A stretch of 64,000 nucleotides of DNA. Source: Lagierella massiliensis. Its GTDB lineage: Bacteria > Bacillota > Clostridia > Tissierellales > Peptoniphilaceae. The stretch is taken from positions 138,739 to 202,738 of the forward strand of contig NZ_CYUO01000004.1 of NCBI RefSeq assembly GCF_001407835.1, given 5' to 3'. Shown piece by piece: positions 16,201-24,473 of this stretch. Every line of letters starts with the position of its first letter. Position 1 is the first letter of the stretch. Position numbers and translations under genes: made by a program. Below the pieces are notes generated by a model. The model was not told the origin of the DNA. It did no database searches and was given only the letters and a program-made list of their open reading frames with translations.

Positions 16201-18207
16201 AATATTATAAATGATTTAGAGATTACAGGTACAGATACTGAACAGACAATTACATTTACTGCACCTGCAAACACTGGAGATAAGGTTAAGACCTATACAA
16301 TTTTAGTTTCAAGAGACGGAGGAAAGTTATACACAGCTTCACTTCCAGCAACACTTCAAGAGAGATTTACTAAATCAGTTATAGCTGTATTACCTGAGGG
16401 AGCAAATCCTAATGAAAAGATGATAGACTTTATCCAAATCCAATCATATGGTACACAAGGTGGTGGAGATGAAGCTGACATAACCCATACAGACCTACCT
16501 ACAGGACAAGGCTCTAAGAAAACTTTGGTTTGGATTTATGGAACAAACTTAGATGCTTCAAAGGCAAGAGTAAGGCTAAAAGACGTTAATGGAGTATATT
16601 GGTCACCAATTCATGATGCAGTTTATGACTCATCAGACAGAGTTATGATGACTATGATGGATGCCATTAAAGATGGCAAGACCTTTGGAATGTCTGGTAA
16701 GGGCAATAATATGCTTATGGAAGTAATCCTTCCTAATGGATATAAACCTGATGGACAAGAAGGATTCCCTGAAGGAGTTACTTTCGAATATGAAGTGGCA
16801 CCAGATGGAGTAAATTTTAATAAAGATACTAAAGTTACAGGAACAGTTCTTTATGATGGAACTCCAAAATCATTGGATTTAAAAGAAAAAGTAATTGATA
16901 TAACTGTTAGACATATCAACGAAGACGGTAAGGACCTTGTTGAACCGTTAAAGACAAAGGCATATAAACACCTTCCTCCAAACACACTATTCTACGGATT
17001 GCCACTTGTAGACGAAAATGGAGAATTCAAAGATAGCTTTTTGGGTTATAAAGTTAAAGATACCGAAGAACTTGTAAAAGGAAGAGATTCCTTTGGACAT
17101 AATAAGTTTTACTATGACGGAAAAACTATTCCAGAATTATTAAACTCAAAAGGAGAATTGGTTCTTGTATATAAAGGAAAAACAACAACACCAACTGAGC
17201 CTACTACTCCTACAGAACCTACAGAACCTACAACACCAACAGAACCAAGCGAAACAACACCAACAGAACCAGAACAAAAAGATAACGAAATAAAAAACAC
17301 CGATACCTTCAAAGAAGTATTTGAAAAAATAAACTCCACAAGGATATCAGGAAAGAATCGACAAATAACAGCAGTAGAAGTAAGCAAGAGACTATACAAA
17401 CAAGCAGACACTATAGTATTAACATCAAGTAGCGAAATGATAGACTCACTTACCTCATCACCATTTGGAATAGCAGTAAACGCACCAACCCTATTTGTAG
17501 AAAAAGACACAATCATACAAGAAGTACTTGGCGAAATAAAGAGACTACAACCAAAGAAAATAATAATCGCAGGAGGAGACTCAGTAATTTCAGAAAAAGT
17601 ACAAAAACAAATAGAACAAATGGGAATAGAAATAGAAAGAACTGCAGGAAAAGACAGATTCCAAACAGCAGTAAAACTTGGAGAAGAAATTAGGAGAAAC
17701 TCAAACAACAAAACAGACATCATCCTTGCAAATGGCTACAACTTCATAGACGCATTAACAGCAGGAAGCTTAGCAGCAAAGATGAACATCCCAATTCTAT
17801 TAACAAAAGAAGATTCATTAAATAGCATTACAGAAAAAGCCATCAAAGAATGGGGAATAAAAAATGTTATCGTAGTAGGAGGAAATAGCCAAGTATCAGA
17901 AGGAATAATCTCAAAACTACAAAACGATGGACTAAACGTAAATAGAATAGCAGGAAGAACAAGAGTAGAAACAGCACTAAAATTAGCAGAATACGTAAAC
18001 AAAAACCCAGAAAAAGTAATCTTTGCAAACGGAAGAACTTATGCAGATGCACTAATAGCATCATACCTATCAAAGAAAGAAAACGCACCAATAATCTTGA
18101 TAGAAAAAGAAGAAGTACCAGTAACCGTAAAAGAATACCTAAGAGAAAAGAAGATAAAAGACTCTATAATCTTAGGTGGGGACAGTAGTATTGCTAATGT
18201 GAAGTAA
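13270..18207 (+). CDS. Giant CWB2-anchored surface protein with Ig-like repeats
   Basis: 1645 residues. A Sec signal peptide (MKKLLSAFLAFVMIFTTVAP, cleavage likely after ALA near 26) leads into about 1250 residues of repeated beta-rich, Ig-like units of 90-110 residues, recognisable by recurring phrases such as P-N/K-NKT-x-x-x-x-YxI (IPENKTGKEIIYNI, VPENKTGSNEVYTI, LPQNRTETDEIYDI). A Thr-Pro-Glu linker lies at about 1305-1340. Three CWB2 cell-wall-binding repeats follow, starting near 1356 (TRISGKNR), 1455 (RTAGKDRFQTA) and 1558 (RIAGRTRVETA), ending at the C-terminus. CWB2 holds proteins non-covalently to anionic wall polymers, so this is an adhesin-like or S-layer-associated protein. Base use changes at the linker: the CWB2 part is richer in A- and C-ending codons. 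Confidence 0.92.
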   Translation: MKKLLSAFLAFVMIFTTVAPATTALAKSLPTATASEMQMPTPKDGVSNYQINVEEPKADKDGNYIMSYLGGAININYPKEGVRKEDVVVMFFKDGEEINPDYNIGVSEAGSYAKGAEIKSQIPENKTGKEIIYNIFVKEKSDPDFDIKNSIEIKVKPLGEPVITGFTSDEFEKTYDDANRNIIAELKGSSLTKENVLYEVSSDLGKPEDLKVTCQPFPGSMFIAVNIPKNETNKTIEYKINFFTENNKESKHVLTIKSLPKNGGSEEPEEPTLNTVISMVRIDKDTLNPGETSVSGKIYGSDLDAKNIITEVTKSENAKDIEVVLGEVNEKKTNIPYTVNVPDNKTATNWEYEIKFSAKNNPTDIKTVKLSVVGSNEVETGKEFDVKASTEELPSEGGEVLFYITGDGFDISTLKSVIKIEGQRTPHKVIFSEDSTGKARFIGKLTLPQNRTETDEIYDISINKVDMSADNPFVQKPFKVTVLAKSSTPVEKSATLKVYNNEIEAKGGNAVIYIDSKDYNLNEFKAEVKLNGTTLDNPNGEFKESDKADYKFMYSLPIAENKTEFPKAYEITILDNENKFIGTEKFTQKAAEKEVNSTVFLQEYSKEVESSVGSVSFDLFTTPKADNEKVKLQITKDGEVQNLNYTVSGVKAKKTIEIEVPENKTGSNEVYTIKFNANGSETKFQDTPIFTLTVKPAPQEKKAVVEDVYVLYPNLPLKSTDDSKLEQSLTIKGTDLNLLNEKSYEIYEKVNGEYVKYSTEKPALQGTDTTLSVRIPIKEAEESKEFKIVVKLDNVEKEVFFKQSETGSMSGLQNIIPEEAFTKGEDTLVINFFSKIEEAAPSKLKEAITIMAGSKAIKLTEEDSVEIKDSQVIIKFKEPVFKDKNLNYALNIAERSYSNGHALNKTLKNYAITKNSCSVDSFKFIEGYQLDSNGGKVEIKITGHNLLNETTNESNLKLKIQENSKEKKSFYDSNREDNIINDLEITGTDTEQTITFTAPANTGDKVKTYTILVSRDGGKLYTASLPATLQERFTKSVIAVLPEGANPNEKMIDFIQIQSYGTQGGGDEADITHTDLPTGQGSKKTLVWIYGTNLDASKARVRLKDVNGVYWSPIHDAVYDSSDRVMMTMMDAIKDGKTFGMSGKGNNMLMEVILPNGYKPDGQEGFPEGVTFEYEVAPDGVNFNKDTKVTGTVLYDGTPKSLDLKEKVIDITVRHINEDGKDLVEPLKTKAYKHLPPNTLFYGLPLVDENGEFKDSFLGYKVKDTEELVKGRDSFGHNKFYYDGKTIPELLNSKGELVLVYKGKTTTPTEPTTPTEPTEPTTPTEPSETTPTEPEQKDNEIKNTDTFKEVFEKINSTRISGKNRQITAVEVSKRLYKQADTIVLTSSSEMIDSLTSSPFGIAVNAPTLFVEKDTIIQEVLGEIKRLQPKKIIIAGGDSVISEKVQKQIEQMGIEIERTAGKDRFQTAVKLGEEIRRNSNNKTDIILANGYNFIDALTAGSLAAKMNIPILLTKEDSLNSITEKAIKEWGIKNVIVVGGNSQVSEGIISKLQNDGLNVNRIAGRTRVETALKLAEYVNKNPEKVIFANGRTYADALIASYLSKKENAPIILIEKEEVPVTVKEYLREKKIKDSIILGGDSSIANVK

Positions 18208-18221
18208 ATTAGTGTAAGAAG

Positions 18222-18250
18222 GGCAATGTGAGAAATCGCATTGCCTTTTT
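18222..18250 (+). terminator. Intrinsic terminator
   Basis: GGCAATGTG (18222-18230) pairs with CGCATTGCC (18237-18245) and is followed by five T. It ends the CWB2 gene. Confidence 0.85.
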
Positions 18251-18289
18251 GGGTCTTTAAATAATTTTGTGAGACTGTGTAAAATTTAG

Positions 18290-18376
18290 GAACAAAAGAA
18301 ACTGTTGGGGTTATGAATAATCATTGATGTGTATAGTTTTATGGGTACACATCAAACCTCAACAGTTTTTTATTTC
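18290..18376. repeat. Solo IS end / MITE-like element
   Basis: An 87-base element starts GAACAAAAGAAACTGTTGGGG and ends, inverted, with an AACTGTTGAGG copy, enclosing a perfect nine-base stem (TGATGTGTA / TACACATCA). The start matches the reverse complement of the right end of the composite insertion sequence at 1281-1339, and the loop carries the shared AGTTTTATGGGTACACATCA in the other orientation. It contains no gene. It lies exactly between the CWB2 terminator and the catabolic island. Confidence 0.65.
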
Positions 18377-18489
18377 TGACTAATTGTATATAAAAAGTTA
18401 TACAATAAAGAAGGTATTAAAAATGTAATTTAGTAAAATCACAAACTAATTAACGATTTGTTCAAAATATAATAAAAAGTTTCATAAAA

Positions 18490-18531
18490 TTGACATAAAA
18501 GTTAATAGGAATACTGGTGAAAACGTTATAT
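18490..18531 (+). promoter_or_regulatory. Possible promoter with cre-like site
   Basis: A perfect TTGACA (18490-18495) lacks a clear -10 at the right distance. TGAAAACGTTATAT (18518-18531) resembles the catabolite-repression cre consensus and would cover the transcription start. GAAAACGTT recurs near 38556 and 43541. Weak evidence; listed because it fronts a catabolic operon. Confidence 0.35.
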
Positions 18532-18552
18532 CATTAAATCAGGAGGTATTAT

Positions 18553-19818
18553 ATGTTAAGATATACAAAAAAATCAGATACTGAACTTTATAAATTATTA
18601 GAGAAAGAAGTAATTAGGCAAGAAACAAGTTTGGAGATGATAGCATCAGAGAGTATTGTTCCTATAGAAATAATGGAACTTAGTGGAAGTATTTTTACTA
18701 ATAAGACGTTGGAAGGTTATCCAGGAAAGAGATTTCAAACAGGAGCTGAAATTGCGGATTTAATGGAAAATCTTGCAATAGAAAGAGGAAAAGAATTATT
18801 TGGAGCTGAATTTTTAAATATTCAACCTTACTCAGGTTCAATTGCAAACTACTGTGTTTATAAAACTATATTGGATAAGGGAGATAAGATATTATCTATG
18901 AGACTGGACCAGGGTGGTCATCTGAGTCATGGAAGTAAAGCAAACTTTATTTCTCAACTATATAACTTTTCATTTTATGGTATTAATGAAAAGAACGGTG
19001 AAATAGATTATGATGAACTTGAAAAAAAGGCAAAAGAAATAAATCCTAAATTAATTATTGCAGGAGGAAGTGCTTACCCAAGAATAGTTGATTATGAAAG
19101 AGTTAGAACGATAGCAGATAAAGTAAATGCTTACTTTATGTATGACATGGCGCATATTTCAGGGTTAGTAGCTGCTAAAGTTATTCCAAGTCCTGTACCA
19201 TATGCTGACTTTGTTACTTCATCAACTACAAAAACTATATCTGGACCAAGATCTGGATTAATTATTTGCAAAGAAGAGTATTCAAAGCAATTAAACAAGG
19301 CTGTTTTTCCTGGTGTGATGGGATCAATGCATTTAAATACTATGGCAGCAAAAGCTTGGCTTTTTAAACATTGTCAAACTACAGAATTTAGGAATATGAT
19401 GGAACAAGTCTTAAAGAATGCTAAAGAATTAGCCAAATGTCTACAAGAAAAAGAATTTAATTTAGTTACAAATGGTACGGATACTCATTTGATTTTAATT
19501 GATTTATGTAATAAGAATTTAACAGGTAAAGAGTTTGAAGAAAGATTACAAAAGGTAGGCATAAATACGAATAAAAATCAAATACCTAATGATAAACTGT
19601 CTCCATTCATAACCGGTGGAATAAGAATAGGTTTAACTTCTGCAACAGAGCGAGGTCTTATGGAAAAAGATATGAATATAATAGCAGAAATATTTGATGC
19701 TATGTCAAAAGAGGAAATATCTGAAAAAACTGTTGAGGAAAATAAAGAGAAGTTAACTAAATTGATAGAAAACAATGAAATTTACAATGATGACATAATA
19801 GAATATATATTAAATTAG
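18553..19818 (+). CDS. Serine hydroxymethyltransferase-like PLP enzyme
   Basis: A 421-residue fold-type I PLP enzyme of the SHMT family. It has GGHLSHGSKANF, DMAHISGLVAA (about 198-208) and the PLP lysine K227 in STTKTISGPRSG. Canonical SHMT has TTTHKTLRGPRGG; here the residue before the lysine is Thr instead of His and the glycine pair is SG, and the N-terminal part is also divergent. Rather than housekeeping glyA it may act on a serine/threonine analogue (alpha-methylserine, threonine or another beta-hydroxy-amino acid). It opens a five-gene run with a hydrolase, an amino-acid symporter and a two-component system; the ribosome site is AGGAGG. Confidence 0.75.
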   Translation: MLRYTKKSDTELYKLLEKEVIRQETSLEMIASESIVPIEIMELSGSIFTNKTLEGYPGKRFQTGAEIADLMENLAIERGKELFGAEFLNIQPYSGSIANYCVYKTILDKGDKILSMRLDQGGHLSHGSKANFISQLYNFSFYGINEKNGEIDYDELEKKAKEINPKLIIAGGSAYPRIVDYERVRTIADKVNAYFMYDMAHISGLVAAKVIPSPVPYADFVTSSTTKTISGPRSGLIICKEEYSKQLNKAVFPGVMGSMHLNTMAAKAWLFKHCQTTEFRNMMEQVLKNAKELAKCLQEKEFNLVTNGTDTHLILIDLCNKNLTGKEFEERLQKVGINTNKNQIPNDKLSPFITGGIRIGLTSATERGLMEKDMNIIAEIFDAMSKEEISEKTVEENKEKLTKLIENNEIYNDDIIEYILN

Positions 19819-19835
19819 ATAAAGGAGGATACTAA

Positions 19836-20594
19836 ATGATAGAAGTATTGTTAACAGAAACGAGAGGACACTCAGCGGTTAGTATACTACAAACTCCATC
19901 AGAGGGAAATAATGATTGTCTTATAATATTTTGTCATGGATTTGTTGGTCACAAAATAACTCCTCATAGAATGTTTCCAGAGCTATGCATAAAATTGAAT
20001 AAACTTGGATTTTCAACTCTTAGAACTGATTGTGTAGGTTCGGGCGATAGCGAAGGAGAAAAAGAATTTATGACAATACCAGGTCAGGTTGAAGATTATA
20101 TAAATGTGTATAACAAATGGATAAAAGACAGAAATTATAAAAAAATAATTTTGTTAGGCTATAGCATGGGAGGAACAACAGCAAGTTTACTCTCAAAAGA
20201 AGTAAAAAATGATGGGATGGTGCTTTGGTCACCAGTGTTTGATCCATATTGGAACTTTTGTCACCTTTTAGGATCAGAAAAATTCAAAAAGGGTTTAGAT
20301 GGATTTGATGTTGATATAGACGGAGATTATGTCAGCAAAGAATTTTTTAAAGATATTGAAAAGATTAAAGTCATACCTATTATTAAAGATTATTCTAAGC
20401 CTATACGAGTAATACATGGAAGCTTAGATGAAGATGTTTTACCAATTAATGGATGGTCATATACTCATTTTGCAAAAAATGGAAAAATTTCATTTGTTGA
20501 AGGGGCTGATCACACTTATGCTGATATAAAATTTAAAGAAGAATTGTTTGATAATACTATTAAGTATCTAAAAGAAATTATTAAGGAGGTTTAA
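19836..20594 (+). CDS. Alpha/beta hydrolase
   Basis: A 252-residue serine hydrolase with nucleophile elbow GYSMGG (Ser110), an oxyanion segment FCHGFVGHK near 29-37, an acid candidate in the GSLDEDVLP segment (about 192-200) and the catalytic histidine in GADHTYAD (His226). The layout resembles bacterial alpha/beta hydrolases and feruloyl-esterase-like acyl hydrolases acting on small acyl esters. No signal peptide. It lies 17 bases after the SHMT-like gene and one base before the AGCS symporter, so all three are one operon; it may release the amino acid used by the SHMT-like enzyme. Confidence 0.85.
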   Translation: MIEVLLTETRGHSAVSILQTPSEGNNDCLIIFCHGFVGHKITPHRMFPELCIKLNKLGFSTLRTDCVGSGDSEGEKEFMTIPGQVEDYINVYNKWIKDRNYKKIILLGYSMGGTTASLLSKEVKNDGMVLWSPVFDPYWNFCHLLGSEKFKKGLDGFDVDIDGDYVSKEFFKDIEKIKVIPIIKDYSKPIRVIHGSLDEDVLPINGWSYTHFAKNGKISFVEGADHTYADIKFKEELFDNTIKYLKEIIKEV

Positions 20595-20595
20595 T

Positions 20596-22044
20596 ATGGT
20601 AGAATTGTTAAATAAAATAGCAGGTGCTATATGGAGTATGCCGTTAATATTTCTAATATTATTAGTTAGTTTATATTTTTCCATAAGAATGGGATTTCCA
20701 CAGTTGACTCATTTTAAAGAAATGACAAGGCTATTAAAAGAAAAAGGAGCAGCTGAAGAAGGATTATCTCCTTTGCAATCGTTTATTTTTACAGCTGCAA
20801 GAACGATAGGGGTAGGAAATATAGCAGGCATGGCTACAGGTATTTACTTTGGTGGACCTGGAGCAATATTCTGGTTATGGGTTTTGGCGATATTTGGATC
20901 AAGTATTGCAATTATTGAAGGTACCCTTGCTCAAACATATAAAGAAGTAATTAACAATGAATTCAAAGGTGGTCCAGCAAACTACATGGAACATGGTATG
21001 AAAAACAAAAAGTTAGGTAAAGGCTTAGCTGTACTATATTCATTTATTACTTTCATTTCATTAACTTTTTTGATGTCAGGAGTGCAATCATTTTATATTG
21101 TACAGGGATTGAATGAGGCATTTGGATTTAAAAAAATAATTTTAGGGATAGTTATAACAGCTTGTCTTGGAGTAGTTATTTTTGGCGGAATAAAGAGAAT
21201 GGGTAAAGCTGCTCAAAGAATATCACCTATAGTTGGAACAATATATGTGTTTATGTCAATAATAGTTATAGTTCTAAACATAACTAAACTTCCATCAACA
21301 TTTGCATTGATATTCAAATCTGCTTTTGGAAAAGATGCTATCTTTGGAGCTATCTTTGGTAGCGCTTTACAATGGGGTATAAGAAGAGGAGTACATGCTA
21401 ACGAAGTAGGTATAGGAACTTCAGCCGTTACTTCAGCAACTGGAACAGTAAAACATCCAGTTCAACAAGGACTATTAAGTGGACTTAGTGTATATATAGG
21501 AACATTATTCGTATGTACTACAACAACACTTATGATTTTGATGACAAATAGTTATAATGTTATTGATACAAAAACAAATAAATTAGTCTATGAAGGGGCA
21601 AAAGGACTGGAATATGGAAATCCATTTGTAAGTAATGCAATACAAAAAGTTATTCCAATACCAAATTTTGGTAATATTTTTATAGCATTAGCTATTTTAT
21701 TCTTTGCGTTTATTGCTCTTACAGCGTTTTATTTATATGCAGAGAGTAATTTAGCATATATTATTGGAGATAAAAAGATAGGATTTTTCTTATTAAAAAT
21801 AGGATTTTTAGTTTCGGTATTTGTTGGTACATTAGTTGCTTCTGATACTATTTGGGCAATGGCAGATATAGGAAATGGATTAATGGCTTGGATAAATGTA
21901 ATAGCTTTAGTGTTAGTAGGTAATACCGGAATAAAAGTATATAAGGATTATAAAAAGCAAAAAGATTCTGGTATAACAACTCCTATTTTTAAACCTGAAG
22001 AACTTGGTATGACAGATGTAGGTAAAACTTGGTACAATAAATAA
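20596..22044 (+). CDS. AGCS-family sodium:alanine/glycine symporter
   Basis: A 482-residue, roughly eleven-segment transporter of the AGCS family (PF01235). The signatures AARTIGVGNIAGMATGIYFG and GPGAIFWLWVLAIFGSS are clear, as is GIRRGVHANEVGIGTSA. The family takes up alanine, glycine or similar small amino acids with Na+. AAGGAGG of its ribosome site lies within the end of the hydrolase gene. In this operon it most likely imports the substrate of the SHMT-like enzyme or of the hydrolase product. Confidence 0.92.
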   Translation: MVELLNKIAGAIWSMPLIFLILLVSLYFSIRMGFPQLTHFKEMTRLLKEKGAAEEGLSPLQSFIFTAARTIGVGNIAGMATGIYFGGPGAIFWLWVLAIFGSSIAIIEGTLAQTYKEVINNEFKGGPANYMEHGMKNKKLGKGLAVLYSFITFISLTFLMSGVQSFYIVQGLNEAFGFKKIILGIVITACLGVVIFGGIKRMGKAAQRISPIVGTIYVFMSIIVIVLNITKLPSTFALIFKSAFGKDAIFGAIFGSALQWGIRRGVHANEVGIGTSAVTSATGTVKHPVQQGLLSGLSVYIGTLFVCTTTTLMILMTNSYNVIDTKTNKLVYEGAKGLEYGNPFVSNAIQKVIPIPNFGNIFIALAILFFAFIALTAFYLYAESNLAYIIGDKKIGFFLLKIGFLVSVFVGTLVASDTIWAMADIGNGLMAWINVIALVLVGNTGIKVYKDYKKQKDSGITTPIFKPEELGMTDVGKTWYNK

Positions 22045-22066
22045 AAATATTGATTATGGAGGAAAT

Positions 22067-23431
22067 ATGTCTATTCAACAGTTTGAGTGGGGATGGGTAG
22101 AGTGGTTTGAAGAAAGTATAGATACATTAAATATAGGAATATCTCATGTGAATCCAGGGGTCTGTCAAAGACCCCATGTTCACTATGAAAATGAACAATG
22201 GATATATGTTTTAGAGGGAAAAGGGAAACATCGTATAAATGACGAAGAAAGGTTAATTAGTAATGGAGATAATATTTATTTGCCATTTAATTGTATACAT
22301 GCGACCTGTAATTTATTAGAAACTCCATTAGTTGAACTTGTAATTTCCTCTCCAAGAAAAAATAAAAATTTCAAGATAAAAGAATTTTCGGTGAATAGAT
22401 ATGCAGAATATAAGAAATCTTTAAACGCTGCAGTAGATGCGTTAAATTTAGAAGAAGAATCTCCAGAGTATATTCCATTTTTTATAAAAGACATAGATAA
22501 CAATCTTATATTTAAGTCTAAAATATTAAGAAATCTTGAGTATGACACAAATAAAATTGATGTAAAAAATGGAAACATGATAGTAATTCCATTGACTGAG
22601 GATGAAAAATTATTAGGGAAATTATATTGTGATTTAAATATTTTAAATGAAAGAAGATATACTAAAATTTCAGAATCATCAATTAATTCTATAAAATCCT
22701 TTTTGAAAGATTTAAGTTCAAGTATCAATTCTTTTTGTAAGTTTAATAACCTTCAGAAGAACTTGATAAAGCATAAGAGTATACTAAATGAAAAAAACTC
22801 AAATGAGGACATTATATTATCAGATAATCACAAGTCAATTTCAAACAATCTAAAAATTAATTTTCACTTTTTGTTTAATACTTTAAACTATATGGCAAGT
22901 CTTGCATTTGAGCAAGAGAATGAAGAACTATATAAATCAATAATTGTTTTAAGTCGTTTATTTAGGTATATATCTGATAATTCAGGAAAAATGATTTCAG
23001 TACAGGATGAGATAGGATATTTAGAAAATTATATTTATTTACAAAAAATAAGATATAAAGATAATCTTGATGTCCAATATAATATAGATGATTCTACGAA
23101 AAATTCTAAAATACCTATAAATTGTTTACAACCAATCATAGAAAATGCTTTTTCACATGGATTTATGAAATATGATGGTAAAAAAACGATAGAGATAATT
23201 ATTACAAAACAAAAAAATGGACGAATTCAGATACTTATAAAAAACAATGGTAGAATAATGGACATGAGCAGTATAAAAAAGACGAAAGAGTCTTTATCAA
23301 ACGCAGAAAATCATGGATTGATGCTTGTATATGAAAAACTAAAATTAAATTATGGAGATGATTTTGACTTGAATATTTATATAGAAAACAACAAGACAGT
23401 ATTTGAAATTAATATACCTTACAAGGAATAA
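22067..23431 (+). CDS. Soluble cupin-sensor histidine kinase (LytS/YesM type)
   Basis: 454 residues with no membrane segment. Residues about 20-105 form a cupin barrel (metal-ligand-like pattern RPHVHYENEQW ... VLEGKG ... PFNCIHA). A middle linker domain follows at about 115-255. The C-terminal half is a His_kinase (PF06580) transmitter with phosphorylatable His267 in INFHFLFNTLN, an N-box CLQPIIENAFSHGF, and GLMLVYEKLKLNYG in place of the usual G-box. Relatives normally sense through membrane regions; a cytoplasmic cupin instead implies detection of an internal small molecule or metal complex. It is paired with the response regulator two bases downstream. Confidence 0.85.
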   Translation: MSIQQFEWGWVEWFEESIDTLNIGISHVNPGVCQRPHVHYENEQWIYVLEGKGKHRINDEERLISNGDNIYLPFNCIHATCNLLETPLVELVISSPRKNKNFKIKEFSVNRYAEYKKSLNAAVDALNLEEESPEYIPFFIKDIDNNLIFKSKILRNLEYDTNKIDVKNGNMIVIPLTEDEKLLGKLYCDLNILNERRYTKISESSINSIKSFLKDLSSSINSFCKFNNLQKNLIKHKSILNEKNSNEDIILSDNHKSISNNLKINFHFLFNTLNYMASLAFEQENEELYKSIIVLSRLFRYISDNSGKMISVQDEIGYLENYIYLQKIRYKDNLDVQYNIDDSTKNSKIPINCLQPIIENAFSHGFMKYDGKKTIEIIITKQKNGRIQILIKNNGRIMDMSSIKKTKESLSNAENHGLMLVYEKLKLNYGDDFDLNIYIENNKTVFEINIPYKE

Positions 23432-23433
23432 TT

Positions 23434-24117
23434 ATGTTGAGATGTGCAATAATTGACGATGAAAAATCAGTCCATAAAATAATTAACAATATTATAGAAA
23501 AAGATGGTCTGCCATTAATTATATCTAATTCTGCATATGATGGTATAGAAGGGAAGAGTCTAATAAAGAAAAATAACTTCGATATAATATTTATAGACAT
23601 TCAAATGCCGTATTTAGATGGATTTGATCTTATTTCAAAATATCCAAATAATAATTACATTGTAGTAACTGCATTTGATTACTTTGATTATGCTCAAAAA
23701 GCGTTAAGATTAGGAGTAAAAGATATACTATTAAAACCAATAGATAGAGAGCAGCTTGCCGAAGCAGTTAATAGAGCAATAGGGTTTAAATTAACAAAGA
23801 ACAAAGTAATAGATGAGGTATTGTTATATATTCATAGTAATTATTCGAGAGAAATATCTGTAGGTGATTTAGCAGAACAAAACTATATGAATTCCAGCAA
23901 TTTTTCAAGACTATTTAAAAATTGTGTTGGGGTAAGTATAATAGATTATTTGAGAAAAATAAGAATAAACAAAGCTAAAGATTTATTAGATTCCTCATAT
24001 AAATCAATTTCTGAAATAGCATTAGAAGTAGGCTATAAAAGTGAAAATTTATTTTATAAAGACTTTAAGAGGATTGAAAATATAACGCCATCAAAATATA
24101 GAGAAAAAGGCATTTAG
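23434..24117 (+). CDS. YesN-type response regulator with AraC-family output
   Basis: A 227-residue regulator. The receiver domain covers 1-115, with acidic pocket DDE at 8-10, phosphoacceptor D55 in FIDIQMP, VVTAFD at about 77-82 and K100 in LLKP. An AraC-type two-helix DNA-binding domain covers about 125-227 (SVGDLAEQNYMNSSNFSRLF and the SEIALEVGYKSENLFYKDF motif). It forms a pair with the upstream cupin kinase and presumably turns on the AtuA/ABC genes starting at 24474 or its own operon. Confidence 0.92.
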   Translation: MLRCAIIDDEKSVHKIINNIIEKDGLPLIISNSAYDGIEGKSLIKKNNFDIIFIDIQMPYLDGFDLISKYPNNNYIVVTAFDYFDYAQKALRLGVKDILLKPIDREQLAEAVNRAIGFKLTKNKVIDEVLLYIHSNYSREISVGDLAEQNYMNSSNFSRLFKNCVGVSIIDYLRKIRINKAKDLLDSSYKSISEIALEVGYKSENLFYKDFKRIENITPSKYREKGI

Positions 24118-24473
24118 TAAAGTAAGAATATAGATATAGGAGAAATTTTGTCTCAAATAAATATAGAACATGAGAATTATTGTCAAATCAACACTATAAT
24201 ATAATTTCTTTATATGTGCAAAAGGTTTTTATTTCAAAAATCCTTAAAAATCCACTTTTAATTTAAAATACCAATATGTTGACATGAAAAGAAATAACCT
24301 CTACAATTAGAATGTGCAAAAATAAGCAATTATTCACAAAGATATTTTAATTAATAGTTATTATTTACTTAATTAAAAATTTAAAAGTTGGGATGTATAT
24401 GTATCAAACATTATGTCAATAAATAAACAATGTGAAATAATTCAATGCAAATTTAAATGAAAGGAGATTAATT
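24118..24473 (+). other. Non-coding leader before the atuA-like gene
   Basis: 356 bases without a gene. It holds one very good promoter (listed separately), a roughly 160-base untranslated leader with no recognisable riboswitch, and two copies of ATGTGCAAAA at 24214-24223 and 24312-24321, about 98 bases apart and flanking the promoter. These are conceivable binding sites for the AraC-type response regulator. Confidence 0.4.
24279..24307 (+). promoter_or_regulatory. Promoter of the atuA-like/ABC operon
   Basis: TTGACA (24279-24284), 17-base spacer and TACAAT (24302-24307): a near-consensus housekeeping promoter, giving a start near 24314. Confidence 0.85.

Noticed and set aside
17112-17723. 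203-residue open frame on the minus strand inside the CWB2 gene
   Set aside because: It is a shadow of the repetitive Thr-Pro-Glu linker and CWB2 codons; no ribosome site and a low-complexity product.
18553-19818. Simple assignment as housekeeping glyA
   Set aside because: The PLP-lysine loop and N-terminus are too divergent and the context is a catabolic operon, so I call it SHMT-like only.
24308-24473. A riboswitch in the long leader of the atuA-like gene
   Set aside because: No recognisable conserved aptamer strings or terminator-like stem found; treated as plain leader.
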